Of a stretch of DNA of 64,000 nucleotides, positions 12,570-23,862 are shown in pieces. The notes under the pieces were generated by a model. That model was not told where the DNA came from, did no database searches, and saw only the letters and a program-made list of their open reading frames with translations. The position numbers were made by a program, and so were the translations under genes. Source of the stretch: Phoma sp. XZ068 (lineage: Eukaryota; Ascomycota; Dothideomycetes; Pleosporales; Didymellaceae); assembly GCA_004835665.1 (NCBI GenBank), contig RBKR01000002.1, forward strand, positions 248,001-312,000. The letters are read 5' to 3'. The first letter of the stretch is position 1. Each line of letters starts with the position of its first letter.

Positions 12570-13265
12570 TCAGAAGAAGCTGTCACAGCGAATCAGGGCC
12601 TCGTTCTTGTCAAAAGAACGTACTGCACCAGGACTGAACTGGACGGCAGTTTTGGCTTTTCCGTAGTACGCAAGGAGGTGCTGGTACTCGATGGTGAACT
12701 CGGATCCCGGTGAGCAGTTGACGTAGGTCTGCTTGGAGAAATGGTCAGACTCGCAAGTTAACTGGCGATTGTCAGCCCCCACAAAGTAATGGCGGTGATG
12801 CTCCTTTTTGTGGGCGATGCCCATCCCACCAAAGCTCGTGCAAGTCCGGAGCTTCGCGAGCTTGATGCCTTTGTCCTCCCATGCCTCAGTGATGACATGG
12901 GGGTGGTTCCATGGAGACCCTGGGACTGCTTTCTGGTGAACGACGCTGTCGACCGGGACTTGGCTCTCGTCAACGAGCATGACTACTCGGCCAACAACCC
13001 ACTCGAGGACTGGAGGAGGTGGTGGCAGGGCGCCAGCGTCACTGCGCCAATTGCCGGTCAGGTTCCGACGAGCAATAGGCGGCGATCGGGGTGAGGTTGA
13101 ACGCGGAGTCTTAGGTGGTGTTATGAATTGTGATGCCAGATCACCAGAGCCACTGAGCCGGAGGGGTGTCCTCCAGGCCAAAGGAAGAGGATGTGAGGGG
13201 GTGGCCGGATTGGCATGCCTGGCCATTTTGGCAAGCTTGTAGGGAGGAATGTATGGGGAAGCCAT
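12570..13265 (-). CDS. uncharacterised fungal protein with GR-NHP-TS-YVN domain
   Basis: An intronless frame of 231 residues starts at the ATG at 13265. Residues 1-85 are Pro/Ser/Arg-rich and low in complexity (PKTPRSTSPRSPP). A globular domain follows at about 88-202. Landmarks are VVGRVVMLV (90-98), WNHPHVI (119-125), CTS (142-144) and TYVN (180-183), with a C-terminal FTIEYQHLLAYYG. The same landmarks in the same order and spacing occur in the protein encoded at 43519-44507, so I regard the two as members of one unnamed domain family. No signal peptide or membrane segment is visible. A TATATAAGG box lies about 145 bases upstream, at 13410. Confidence 0.6.
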   Translation of the reverse strand: MASPYIPPYKLAKMARHANPATPSHPLPLAWRTPLRLSGSGDLASQFITPPKTPRSTSPRSPPIARRNLTGNWRSDAGALPPPPPVLEWVVGRVVMLVDESQVPVDSVVHQKAVPGSPWNHPHVITEAWEDKGIKLAKLRTCTSFGGMGIAHKKEHHRHYFVGADNRQLTCESDHFSKQTYVNCSPGSEFTIEYQHLLAYYGKAKTAVQFSPGAVRSFDKNEALIRCDSFF

Positions 13266-15144
13266 CTTGATAGTGACGCAAAGAGTGGCTTAAACGTTGA
13301 AAGTAAGTGAAAGATTAAGCAAAGTTTAAGTCAATATAGCAATGACCGAGAATGAGAGAGCTGATCAGAGATTATGAGAAAAGAGAAGTGAAGCCAGATC
13401 GGACGGTATATAAGGAAGGGTTCAGAAGTCTGGTACAAATGTACCGTATTATCGCTCAAAATATTAGAGAGGCTAATTTTCTCTATTGATGGATATCTCT
13501 TTGATATTTCCATGGTATCAATATGGGCGAGCATCGGCTGACGACGACAAATACCCCTCAAGGGCACGGCTGTGCCGCAGAACCCAGAAAAAGAATACTA
13601 TTCCAATGGCTTGGATTATAAGGACAATACTCCAAGTTGCTCTTCAACGCGGACAACATGGTAAAAGCTAGATTGATATCCAAGCAAATACTTCTACAAA
13701 GACAAGGCATACAATGATTGTCATGTGTATGCGGCACCCCGGAAGTTCTGCTACGACCCCTTTGATAAATAGAGGGCTGTGTATCTGAATGGAGAATGAG
13801 GTGTCAGCATTATTGTCGCGTGCTTTCTTGATGCTGTCAAATCAAGAGTTTTTCTGCTAGCGGAACCACCCCTTTACTGCCTTTGAGGCATGGAATATTA
13901 TGGAAGGTAAATATATTGACTTTCACACCTTGGTCCACGAATCAATTCTGGAATGGAAGAGAGGAATGATGCTAACATCCTCCAGCAATAGAAGAAAAAG
14001 CTGTAAACATGGTTTTGCGATAAAAAGCGTGTAACATCTCATCTGCACCATATCTATCATGCCCTCTCCCATTCAAACACGAGCAGTATCTGTGAACTTA
14101 CACACGAGAATATTCAAACCAGTTACAACTCAGCATATAAATAGAAATACAGTACACAGAAACAATTGTTATCTAAGATTATCATGTCAAGTCAAAGTTT
14201 CGCAAAGCCTGGTACTGTCACTTATCACAACCACGGTTCTCCACCCAAGAAAAATACATGTCAGAAACGCTTCTCCGCACGACACCAAAGTTTGCAGCAC
14301 GATCCATGGTTCTACAGTTTTATTTTCAGACAATTAATCTAGCGACGCAGCAACTTCTCAGTGTTTATGGACCGAGGACAGCTCGACCATGGTCTACGTG
14401 TGAGTATACATCTGGACCTCCCCTGAGTTATCCAAACAAAACCAGGAGTCCCCAATCCAGCGACTATAGCAGCAGGCAACTATCTCGAGAGGGCTGCAAG
14501 AAAACGGATGGGGCCAGAAGACGTCGAGGTAGGGTATGGGTAATAGTTCAATTTGGGCATTTGGTGACTTCCATCCTATCAAGAATTTGACGCAACTATC
14601 AACTGTTCATAAGACCTCACCCCGACTGTGCACGCTCCCAAGCAACTATAAGCACCCAGCAACAATCAAGTCACATGGCCCATATGGACAATAGCCCGGT
14701 AAACATCAATCTCATGGTTTCCTCTCAAGTGCAACCCAGCATCAAAAACACATGCATGCCTGCACCTGCAACCGGATCTGCAAATAGTTACAATCCGCGC
14801 TACAGGCCTGACCACATCATGTCGGCCACAGGGGTGACTTGGCCGCATTTTTCCAATCGACACCCTTCCTGTGGAGAACCGCGATCAATGCTGGGCGTAG
14901 ATTATTTTCTTCGTGTCACTCACTGAAGAGGCCCAAAAGCGATTCAGAACCAACCCCAACCACCACTATGGCGCGTGTCGGCTTCTTGTCTATCTCCATA
15001 AGCATGGAGTGATGTTTAATTATGCAGATGGGCCCAGCCACCGCCCCAAATTCCCTGTGACCTCGAATGCTCTTTGAACAGGTCGTCTGACTGACGTAAG
15101 TGACCCTGATTTGTGTTTGGTCATAAATTCGTCTCGTCCTTGCT
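13266..15144. other. AT-richer gene-free stretch
   Basis: Base composition is visibly more AT-rich than in the flanking gene blocks, especially at 13300-14350, and all frames are short. This could be an old, mutated repeat, but no transposase, reverse transcriptase or terminal repeat is recognised. Confidence 0.4.
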
Positions 15145-16275
15145 TCACATTCTCCTGGTCAGTGGCTTCGATTTCATAGCCGGCGGCATCTGGAGTGGTC
15201 TTTTGCAGGCAGTGAAGTTTCTAGGGGCAGGATATTTCCAGTCGAGCCACTTGTTCCAAAGCATGACCGATGATGTGCTTGAAGCCCAGTAGAGCATCAA
15301 TCCAGCAGGCAGATTCTGGCAAAGCGGGCCAATAAGTAAGGAGACGCCCAAAAGTATGCGCCTGATAGCATTGGGCCAGTTCTTATCGTTTGTGATCGTA
15401 TTGTTAGTGAAGTAGATATTCGAGAACATGAGTCCTGATACGATAAACGGGAGGAAGGGATCTGGCATTATCAAGTCCGGGAACCATAGCATTCCTTCGG
15501 TTGCGAGCGACGGTTCGAAGAAGGAGCTCGAAGCTGTAGTTGCCATTACGTCGGTGCTGGTCATAGCGGCTGCATCACTGAGAGCGCTGGCGACTGAAAC
15601 CACATCATGACCCTCCAGTGCATCTGAAGTCTCCATTGCATCGACTTTCGCGGCTGCATTTGCGAAAGCATCGGCATCAGCTTTGAACCAGCCTTGGATC
15701 CCTTTTACAGACGAAGCAATCAGGGCCAGAAGGCCATCTCTTGCACCGCACATCTTCCTTATGACCTCGGCCATGGTGAAGAAAATGGGTATTTGTACTA
15801 ACGTCCAGCCTAGCTGACCTTTGATTGTGACTTTCCACCGATTGTCCAGTTTTGTCACCACTTGCTTAACTTCTCCCATGACGCGTGTCTTGGCTTCCTT
15901 TGGTGTTCGAGCGCCGCCTTGTTCGTGCATCTGTTTGAGCACCTCATCGCGCTTCTGACGTGCAAGTGCCTGGCGGAGGGGCTGCAGGCCAATGTAGCGT
16001 GCCATGAGCGAACGCGCCCAGGTTCCGAAGCTGGTGACGAGAGCGCCTCGAAGCAGAAAGGCCGAGGCGGGAATAGCGGCGTACCATGGGACTTGGGTGT
16101 GGATCAGGGTCATCATCTCGTGTGGGAGGTAAAGGACGGCATCGAGGAGTGGGTCCTTTCTGGGTGCTGATGCATGGAAAGCACGTGTTCGAGGACGAAT
16201 GCTCGATGCATTGGGTGTAACATGGCTCCGAGCGAGCAATTGACGTGCTGGATGCCGCAGCAGCCCCGAAGACAT
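15145..16275 (-). CDS. cox18: mitochondrial inner-membrane insertase, COX18/OXA2 type (YidC/Oxa1 family)
   Basis: A single frame of 376 residues starts at the ATG at 16275; the open frame continues upstream to 16449 but without a better ATG. The first 45 residues are rich in Arg, Ser and Ala, with FHASAPRKD near residue 35, a typical mitochondrial presequence. The YidC/Oxa1 core follows: a hydrophobic segment near PWYAAIPASAFLLRGALVT, then QLGWTLVQIPIFFTMAEVIR, then DPFLPFIVSGLMFSNIYF, and the paired helices ILLGVSLLIGPLCQNLPAGL and MLYWASSTSSVMLW. COX18 helps export the C-terminal tail of Cox2 across the inner membrane. The QNLPAGLMLYW end is typical of the family. An Ala/Ser/Met-rich insert near residues 200-255 is longer than usual. 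The gene is divergent from alg11 across 227 bp. OXA1 itself is the alternative, but the length and the lack of a long C-terminal coiled coil favour COX18. Confidence 0.85.
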   Translation of the reverse strand: MSSGLLRHPARQLLARSHVTPNASSIRPRTRAFHASAPRKDPLLDAVLYLPHEMMTLIHTQVPWYAAIPASAFLLRGALVTSFGTWARSLMARYIGLQPLRQALARQKRDEVLKQMHEQGGARTPKEAKTRVMGEVKQVVTKLDNRWKVTIKGQLGWTLVQIPIFFTMAEVIRKMCGARDGLLALIASSVKGIQGWFKADADAFANAAAKVDAMETSDALEGHDVVSVASALSDAAAMTSTDVMATTASSSFFEPSLATEGMLWFPDLIMPDPFLPFIVSGLMFSNIYFTNNTITNDKNWPNAIRRILLGVSLLIGPLCQNLPAGLMLYWASSTSSVMLWNKWLDWKYPAPRNFTACKRPLQMPPAMKSKPLTRRM

Positions 16276-16502
16276 TGTTGTGTGTTGCTGCTTGCCTTCA
16301 GTGCTCGTCGCGTGAAGTTTCGCCGCGGGAAAGCGCAGGCCTCCGCACGTTTCCAGGGTCCACTGCGCCGGCGCGTCATCCCACCTGCCGGTCGTATTCG
16401 TGTCCAGAGTCAAGCTCCGTGTCAAGCGTCGTGTCCATCTTCCTTGCATGCAGCGTTCTGCTTCTTCTCTGCACCGCGATACCCGAGTCGGAGCTGCTCG
16501 TC

Positions 16503-18237
16503 ATGGCTCTTCTCTTCATTCTTCTCTCGCTGCTGGTTTCTGTCGTTATATCTCTTCTATTCTTCCCGACAATTGTGCGTTTCGTCGGTGAGCAAGTGGG
16601 ACACTATCTGCGCCGCTCTTCACGTACCAGGCGTGAGCTGCTGCTGGCCCGGGTTGCAACCGAGTCCAAGAACTATGGATCCGAGCATTCCGAAGTCAAG
16701 GACAACGAGTGGGAGCAAATCGCCTCTGCGGCTGCCGGTGGTCAAGTAGAGCACAAGGCAGACAAACAGTGGGACGGTATTGTGGGCTTCTTTCACCCAT
16801 TCTGGTACTGACGCTACTCCCAAGAAATGAGGTTACAATGCTGACGTTCTGTGTAGTAACGCTGGTGGTGGAGGCGAACGAGTCCTCTGGGCTGCCATCC
16901 GTGCGACACAGAAGCGCTGGCCGAAGGCTGTCTGCGTCGTCTACACCGGCGACCACGATGTCGACAAAGCTGCGATCCTCAAGCGTGTCAAAGACCGCTT
17001 CAACATCCACCTCCACCCGCCAACCGTCCATTTCCTGTATCTCACAACGCGCCACTGGGTCCTGGCCAGCACTTGGCCGCGCTTCACATTGTTAGGCCAG
17101 TCCCTGGGCTCGTTGGTGCTGGCCTACGATGCATTCGCCCTGCTCGTTCCAGACATCTTCGTCGACACTATGGGCTATGCTTTCGCCCTTGCCCTGTCGT
17201 CGCTGTTCTTCCCGACCGTGCCGACCGGTGCCTACGTTCACTACCCCACCATTTCAACCGATATGCTGGACTCTCTGCAGGCCGGAGGTCAAGGTGTCAA
17301 TGCTGGCGCTGGAAAGGGATACCGAGGCGCTGCCAAGCAGAAGTATTGGCAGCTCTTTGCACAGATTTACAGCAGAGTGGGCAGCACCATCGATGTTGTC
17401 ATGACCAATTCCACTTGGACCCAAGCTCATGTCAGTTCTCTCTGGGGCCCGTCCCGCAACAAGCGCAACAACACCACCACCGAGAACGACATCGATGTTG
17501 TCTTCCCGCCCGTAGCAGTGGAAGAAGTCACAGAAGCAGTTGAAGTATCGCAAGCCAGTGAAAAGAAGCGCGGCCCGTACATCCTCTACATCGCACAATT
17601 CCGACCGGAGAAGAATCACCAGCTTATCCTCGAAGCATTCGCAAAGTTCCTGCGCTCAAATCCTAAACTGCCAGCCTACCCTACGGAAAAACCACAGCTG
17701 ATCTTCATTGGCTCAGTCCGTGATTCTCTCGACGAGAAGAGCGTATACAAGCTGCGGTTACTAGCCCACGAACTCCATATGAAGGAGAATGTCGAGTTTC
17801 TTTGCGATGCACCATGGCCTCAGATGTTGGGATGGATGGGTAGAGCGAGTGTGGGCGTGAATGGCATGTGGAACGAGCACTTTGGCATTGGCGTTGTCGA
17901 GTACCAGGCTGCGGGGCTAATATCGGTTGTGAACAATTCTGGCGGTCCGAAACTCGACATTGTCGTTGAGGTGGATGGTCAGCCCACAGGTAAGTTGATA
18001 TCAACCCTCTACCACTATTTGAAATCACTGACGCATCCAGGCTTCCACGCCACCACCGTAGATGAATATGCCGAGGGTTTCCGCAAGGCGCTGACCTTGA
18101 CTCCGGAGGAAACATTGGCTATGAGACAGCGAGCACGCAAATCTGCGGAGCGCTTCACGGATCGCGGGTTTGCAGAGAAGTGGCTCAGGAACATGGACAA
18201 ACTTGTGAAGCTGCAGATCCAGCGCACGAGGAAGTAG
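16503..18237 (+). CDS. alg11: GDP-Man:Man3GlcNAc2-PP-Dol alpha-1,2-mannosyltransferase ALG11
   Basis: Exons 16503-16804, 16857-17989 and 18041-18237 give 543 residues. ALG11 adds the fourth and fifth mannoses to the dolichol-linked N-glycan precursor on the cytosolic face of the ER. An N-terminal membrane anchor (ALLFILLSLLVSVVISLLFF) is followed by the family signature GFFHPFCNAGGGGERVLW, restored exactly by joining TG and T across intron 1. Further family blocks are VVYTGDHD, GQSLGSLVLAYDA, PTGAYVHYPTISTDML, YIAQFRPEKNHQLILEAF and the GT-B C-terminal donor site NEHFGIGVVEYQAAGLISVVN. Intron 2 (51 nt) leaves the frame open, so retention would add 17 residues rather than truncate the protein. 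Length matches the family. Confidence 0.97.
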
Positions 18238-18998
18238 AGCGCATCCCAAGAGGGCAGCAAAAGGCTTGGAGTTCTGACGGTGTGCTTTCGTAGACTAGTT
18301 GATACCATTAGCATTGGGCGGAGTGATAATCACATTGTTTATTTCGAATCTTGTCTGCTCATTGGCCTTGTGATGGCAGTGCCTCACATAAACTCGACCA
18401 AAAATATGGCGGCACTGTGGCGCGTGTAATTCGTGAGCGATAGGAAATATTCACGTGCAAGACAGTCAATCATGCATGAACAAGAATGGTAAGTACAGTC
18501 AGGAAAATGGTCAGGAAAATGGCCAAACGAGAAATATACATCGTTTCTGTTAGGTGGAGTGGGCTTGATATCAAATTGTACAAGGTGCAAGTGAGTCGTG
18601 ATCATAATTCAGGCGAGAAGCAGCACTGAGCACTAGACATTACGAGACGGGAGGCATTGAATGAGGAGTCGATCACATTGAGCGGACATCGCGGAGGAGA
18701 CCCAGCTACGTCGTAATCTTTTCGGTTGTAGCCATGCCGCACAAAGCCAGATCGTCTGGAGAAACCCAACACATCACAAGGTGGCTCCAGCTTTTGCACT
18801 TTTTGGATTTGTTCCATTGACCTGCCGACCTATACGTATCTCATGACGCCGTCATCGTGTTCCGGTTCGGCTGGTATGCAAGCCGTGTCACTGAAAGGTC
18901 GTGACTATTTCCACCCCAGCAATGGGAATATGCACCGTTGATCCGTGTTGAGCAACCCCGAGAAAGGCAAATGGCGAAAGAAAGGACGAGAGAGACGC
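18238..18998. other. convergent intergenic region
   Basis: This lies between the 3' ends of alg11 (+) and the ribosomal P1 gene (-). It is AT-rich, has no supported ORF, and probably holds both 3' untranslated regions and polyadenylation sites. Confidence 0.5.
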
Positions 18999-19506
18999 TT
19001 AGTCGAAGAGACCGAAGCCCATGTCGTCGTCGGACTCCTCCTTCTCTGTAGCAATTTGTTAGTGTCTGTTCTTCCAGTGTCCAATGTGCGCGGTGTAGCG
19101 TACCCTCAGCCTTCTCCTCCTCAGCGGGAGCGTCAGCAACGGCATCACCGCCGGCAGCGCCGCCAGCGGCAGCGCCAGCAGCGGGAGCACCGCCGCCGGA
19201 GCCGACGTTCAGGAGCAGGTCCTTAACATCCTTGCCCTCAAGAGCCTGTCCTTTGTATCAGAAACGGTATTCCATGGATTCTCTGAATCGCAGTTGCGCA
19301 CCTTGGCGAACAGGGTTGTCCAGATGGGCTCAACCTCCTCGATCTTTGCGGCCTTGATCAGGGACTGGAGCTTGTCGGCCTGGGAGAATTAGCACCTGCG
19401 CACACTCGCATTTTCAAGTCCACTTCGGGAAGCGTACAGTGATGTCGACACCGTCATCAGCGAGGATGAGGGCTGCGTAGGAGGTGGCGAGCTCGGAGGT
19501 AGACAT
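18999..19506 (-). CDS. rpp1: 60S acidic ribosomal protein P1
   Basis: Four exons on the minus strand (19506-19438, 19379-19302, 19245-19104, 19045-18999) give 111 residues. P1 and P2 form the lateral stalk of the large ribosomal subunit that recruits and activates elongation factors. The N-terminal helical domain reads STSELATSYAALILADDGVD, then ADKLQSLIKAAKIEEVEPIW. A Gly/Ala-rich hinge (about 70-90) follows, then an acidic run and the invariant tail SDDDMGFGLFD. All three introns are 52-58 nt with canonical ends; three-intron density in so short a gene is usual for fungal ribosomal protein genes. The ILADDGV and IWTTLFAK blocks favour P1 over P2. The gene is divergent from the UPF0662 gene across 314 bp. 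Confidence 0.96.
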
Positions 19507-19820
19507 TGCGACGGTTGAGTATCGTGTGAAGGATAGGTGTCGGTCGAGGTGTTGAAGTTCGCGCTGTTGGAGTGTGGGCTCGAAATCGCCGTCCTCTCGC
19601 CTAAGTTGCGCTTACCTATCTGGACTTAGCGGCACGTGACCGTTATCGACCCCTCTAGGTGACGTCTGCAGCTTCCCCACTATGCAGTGAACTTGGCTTC
19701 CGAATCGGTCCACTGGCACCTCGCAAATCTGAAAGCTGCAGACCGCTCCGTCCTTGATTCTTCTGCGCCGTTGTCGTAAGAACTACTCTAACTCGTCCCC
19801 ATCAACGATTGTAGCACGCA
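19507..19820. promoter_or_regulatory. shared divergent promoter region (rpp1 / UPF0662)
   Basis: These 314 bases separate the head-to-head starts of the ribosomal P1 gene and the UPF0662 gene and must carry promoter elements for both. No TATA box stands out, and no factor site is claimed. Confidence 0.4.
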
Positions 19821-21589
19821 ATGACGGACTCGCCGTTACCGAGGATCCCGCTCGACCCGAAGGAGCAGCCCATTCTCGACAAGCTGCAGGCGATACGAAC
19901 ACAGCTCGAATTGCTGAAACGTGACCGATCGACCTATGTCAGGAGCCAGGATGTCCTGCAATTGTATGATCAGGTTATTGAGCAAGTGATGATTCTCAAT
20001 GAGATTCGAGTAACGAAGCGCCTCGAACAGAACAAGGGTATGACGGCTTGTTGAGGATCGTGTCAACGAGACATCGCTCACATGACATGACAGTTGATTA
20101 TTTGTTGGACGATTGCTTCCAGCTCATCTCGCTGGCCTACATGACAATAGGAAAGAACCACGAGCCACCGGCTGTGTATGTACCCCTCTCTGTCGCCACA
20201 CGTCAAGCGCTAACCACGTGCTACAGCTACTCGTATATCTCCACCGCAAAGGTACCTATTGTTCGAAGACATCCTTTGTTCTTAATACTGATCTGACGCA
20301 GCGACTCTTGGACCACCTCAAAGAAGCGATGTTCTACTCACCTAAGGATCTGGATGGAATTTGCGATCAGCTGAAAGAGTGCCGGCGGTATGTTGAGAGA
20401 GGCCAAGAGGAGTACAGCCCACATCTGCTCACCCTCCTCGACGCCCGCATCAAAGTGTGCGAGGAGATACTGTCCACACTTCGGCTCAATCTCTCACACC
20501 TCACACCTGAACTGGTACCAAAATGGGACAAGCTCGTTTCTCTGCTTCGATCGCTGGCCGGCTGCAACGCAAGATCGAAGTTTCCCAACGATGAAGTCGA
20601 CGCGTATGCGAAAGAACTTTACGAACTTGAGGAAGAGCTCAGGAAAGATGGAATCACGGCGTATGAGAGTACTGGCTCAACCGAAGATAGGCTCATTGAG
20701 ATGACCGAGAAGATGCAGTTGACTGCGGCCAAGGACGACCCAGCGCCTGAAGCTGAGACACTGATCTCGCAACTCCTCCGAAGAAACCTCCTTTGGGTGG
20801 CCTTGATCAAAGAAAAGTCAGTGCTCTAGGTCCACTTAAGGAGACCAAAAGCTAACAGATCAACAGGCAAGGGCGAATTAATCCCGCATTCCAAGACGTA
20901 TACGACAGGCTTTTGTCCATCCGAAACAAGCTGGAAAAGTTGTCGCTCACACAGGCATGGTCTTTACGTGAAACAGATCTCTGGGACTTCCAGCGCCAGC
21001 TCGATCGTATTGACGAATCACGAGCTGAGGATGGCAATTTCTACGATGCACTTGGCAGACCTGCTGAGATTTATGAGCAGAGGGTAGGTTCTCGTCACAG
21101 CTCAATGTAAATTCCGGCTAACGTATGTTCAGACATTGCTCTATCTGCTGCGCAAGAGCTACGCCATTATCTACCAACTCCTGCTAACTTCTGAGCCCGT
21201 TTCCGAGGCACTACTGCCGATCTATAATCAATTGACAACGCTGAGAAAATGCTTGCTCGAGGTTAAGAAACTTGGTGGTGTTTCTTCTCCGCGCGAACTG
21301 TACCCATACAGCATGAAGGTATGCAAAACGGCATCAGACCAAATTGCGAATTCTCGCTGATGATGTATAGCTTAACTCCATCGATAACATGCGCGTCGAT
21401 GGAAAATTCATGGTTGGCGACGAAATTCCAGACGGGCAAGGGAGCGTGACGCAGCTTCTCGAAGATTGCTTCGAACTCGCCTACGAGCTGAGAAATGACG
21501 CAGAGGATAGCAGCTCGGCGGAAGCAACACCAGCGGAGACTACGCCGCAGGGCGAAACACCCAGCGAACCTGTATTCGCAAAGTCATGA
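19821..21589 (+). CDS. UPF0662/DUF2408 family protein
   Basis: Seven exons (19821-20037, 20094-20175, 20227-20251, 20302-20816, 20867-21083, 21133-21318, 21371-21589) give 486 residues. The sequence matches the pattern of the fungal UPF0662 family (Schizosaccharomyces C30C2.08 type, DUF2408), all-helical cytosolic proteins without a settled function. Blocks used are ILDKLQAIRTQLELLKRDRS, VDYLLDDCFQLISLAYMTIG, YSYISTAKRLLDHLKEAMFY, LLRKSYAIIYQLLLTSEP and GQGSVTQLLEDCFELAYELR. Two helical halves start from similar sequence (LLDDCFQL, LLEDCFEL), suggesting an internal duplication. The C-terminus is a short Glu/Thr/Pro tail. Exon 3 is only 25 nt. The gene converges on the SET gene, with 147 bp between stops. 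Confidence 0.9.
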
Positions 21590-21736
21590 TTAATGGTCGT
21601 CCTTTGTCTTAGGTGGCGTTTTGTCGGGGTCCAGGTCATCGGCAGCCAGGCGTCCTTGTAATAGGACTTGGGAGGTTTCCATTGGGTTTTCGCGCAATGT
21701 TTTAACGTTCTGTGCCAATATACGCGCGTTTAACGC

Positions 21737-22382
21737 TCAATCGACCTGAATCGAATTGAACATTTCAAGCTCTTCTTCTTCGGGTGGGGGTGGGACCGGT
21801 GCATCGGCATCCTTGAACGTGAGATGGTTTCCATACGATATACCTTCATCTATCAGAGGCTAGATCCTGGATCTTCAGCGTCCACTTACAGAGCTCTTCG
21901 CCAACTGGAATATCACGCAGTGCCCTATATGTGATAATGAGGCGTTCGGAATCTCGCTCCCATACAACGTTTTGATCTTGGGTCGAATGATTGAACATTG
22001 ATCCTAGACCCAAGATGACAGCTTGTGCCACTTGTCCAGTGCCCTGAGAGTCTATGACAGGCCAATTACTGTATTGCAGATCAGCAAATCGGCTGCAAGC
22101 ACATGACTGGGATGCATGCTTACTATGTGTAGTGAAATAATGATGTATGCTCGATGTGGGTTTTGTTTTCTTCCATGCCCAGTATTAGCACAGGGCAAAC
22201 TTCGATCACCGTCTTTGCAGGAATGAGTTCGGTAGCAAATACACCTCGTCCTATATCTAGATCAGCCACATAGTCACACAAGTCAGCAAAAAATGCGATC
22301 AACCTTTAGGCGTATCGACTTTGATGTACAAACCTGCACACCGCTGCAAAGGGATGTCCAATTTATTTGACGGAGTAGCCAT
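21737..22382 (-). CDS. minimal SET-domain protein (putative lysine methyltransferase)
   Basis: Four exons on the minus strand (22382-22304, 22256-22124, 22068-21890, 21843-21737) give 165 residues, almost nothing but a SET domain. Motifs in order are the N-terminal GRGVFATELIPAKTVIEVCPV (an SAM-pocket-type opening), SMFNHSTQDQNVVW (the NHS motif that forms the pseudoknot, about residues 95-108), ALRDIPVGEELCISYG (the GEEL..Y motif holding the catalytic tyrosine) and an acidic Pro/Glu tail. The usual GEELTIDYG reads GEELCISYG here; the tyrosine is kept. The family as known transfers methyl groups from SAM to lysines; the substrate is unknown. No pre-SET or post-SET cysteines are present, so a non-histone target is likely. 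The ATG at 22382 lies 183 bp from the divergent TRAPPC13 start. Confidence 0.85.
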
Positions 22383-22565
22383 AATGTCTGGGGATGAAGA
22401 AGTTGATTGTGTGCTAAAAAGTTCGTGAAAGAACTTAATTCGCAACTGCACAAATGGATTGACTGGTCAGCCCGAGCAGCTCGGGGATGCCCCACCATCT
22501 CCGTCATGTTCAATGGGTCGACCGTCAATCCCCGTACCTGACCTTCGACGCGACCTTTAGCAAAC

Positions 22566-23862
22566 ATGGCTCACCAGCGCAACCAGCCTTCTATGGGCGA
22601 ATCACTCAAAACGCCTCATTCGGTCAGCCTGAAAGTATTGAGGTATGCTCTGCGCTACGAATCCAACGCATAGAAGCTGAAGGCAGCTACAGACTGTCAC
22701 GGCCATCGCTCGCAACGCAGTACCCGCTGCCAAACTCGCAGGAGCTTGGGATATCACCCAAAGCCTCGCTCGCATACCCGTCCGACACCAATAAGAACGA
22801 CAAGTTTATCCTCAGTCCAGCCCTCAACCTTCCCGAAGCCTTCGGCAGCGCATACGTCGGCGAGACGTTCTCGTGTACACTATGCGCCAACAATGAGCTT
22901 CTTGCCTCAGACAGTACCAAGGCGATCAGTGCAGTGCGAATACAAGGCGATATGCAGACTCCATCAAACCCCACAGGCTCGCCATTGGACCTTGCTGGAG
23001 CTGATGGAGAGCTTGACGGCTCCGTCTCTCCTGCCCCTGGCGAGTCGCTGCAGCGGATACTGAGATTCGAGTTGAAAGAAGAGGGCAATCACGTCCTGGC
23101 AGTCACCGTCACATACACTGAGACAGCTCTTGGAGAAGGCAAGGCTTCCGGTGGGCGAGTACGAACATTCCGGAAGCTGTATCAGTTCGTTGCGCAGCAA
23201 CTCTTGAGCGTACGCACGAAGGCAGGAGAGCTGAGCCAGAGAGACGGGATGTCTAGGTACCTACTGGAGGCCCAATTGGAGAATATGGGCGAGGTTGCTG
23301 TATGCTTAGAGGTACGTCGACTAATTTCTGTACACCCTTGTTTACAAACACTCGACTGCACGCATCTCGATAAGGTTCATCTACATCAAACGCGTCCCCT
23401 GCAGCCACAAGGTGGTCGCAATATACCACGGATCTAGCCCCTCGACGCTGCATGCACAGCTTTCGTGCATCACGGAGGCCATTCCGACGCTTCCAGAAGC
23501 AGTCATTCTATGCCTCCCCGTTCTTAACCAAGATTTGGAGATTTGGAGAACGTGCCCAGATGGCTAATACTAGACAGGCAGTCACAGTCAATCCGAAACC
23601 TCCCCTAAATTCAACGTCGCTAAATTGGGACATGCCTTCCCCAGGATCTGGTCTGACTAATGCCCCTATCCTAACACCCCGCGATGTCATCCAAGTAGCG
23701 TTCCTGCTTCAGCAGCAACCGAGCACCGAAGAGACGGATGACGAAGCCTCGACGGCAGGAGGCGACTCTAGAAAGGTGCTGGGACAATTAGCGATCCAAT
23801 GGCGGAGCGCGCTGGGCGACCGCGGTTCCTTAAGCACCGGTTGGTTGACAAGCCGACGATGA
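22566..23862 (+). CDS. TRAPP complex subunit 13 (DUF974)
   Basis: Exons 22566-22642, 22693-23311 and 23578-23862 give 326 residues. TRAPPC13 is a peripheral subunit of TRAPP, the exchange factor for Rab1/Ypt1-type GTPases in Golgi traffic. Joining AG and A at intron 1 yields VLRLSRPSLATQYPLP, the start of the family core. Further blocks are FILSPALNLPEAFGSAYVGE, TFSCTLCANNE, VRTFRKLYQFVAQQLLSVRT, LLEAQLENMGEVAVCLE, STSLNWDM and, near the end, GQLAIQWRSALGDRGSLSTG. The second intron (266 nt) is long for this genome and could hide a small exon; I place it by continuity of VCLE with AVTVNPKPPLNSTSLNW. The start at 22566 (MAHQRNQPSMGESLKTPHS) is preferred over an upstream ATG at 22487 in another frame. 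The C-terminus is shorter than in animals. Confidence 0.88.

Noticed and set aside
13300..14350. Retrotransposon remnant in the AT-richer stretch
   Set aside because: No reverse transcriptase, integrase or terminal repeat could be read; AT-richness alone is not enough.
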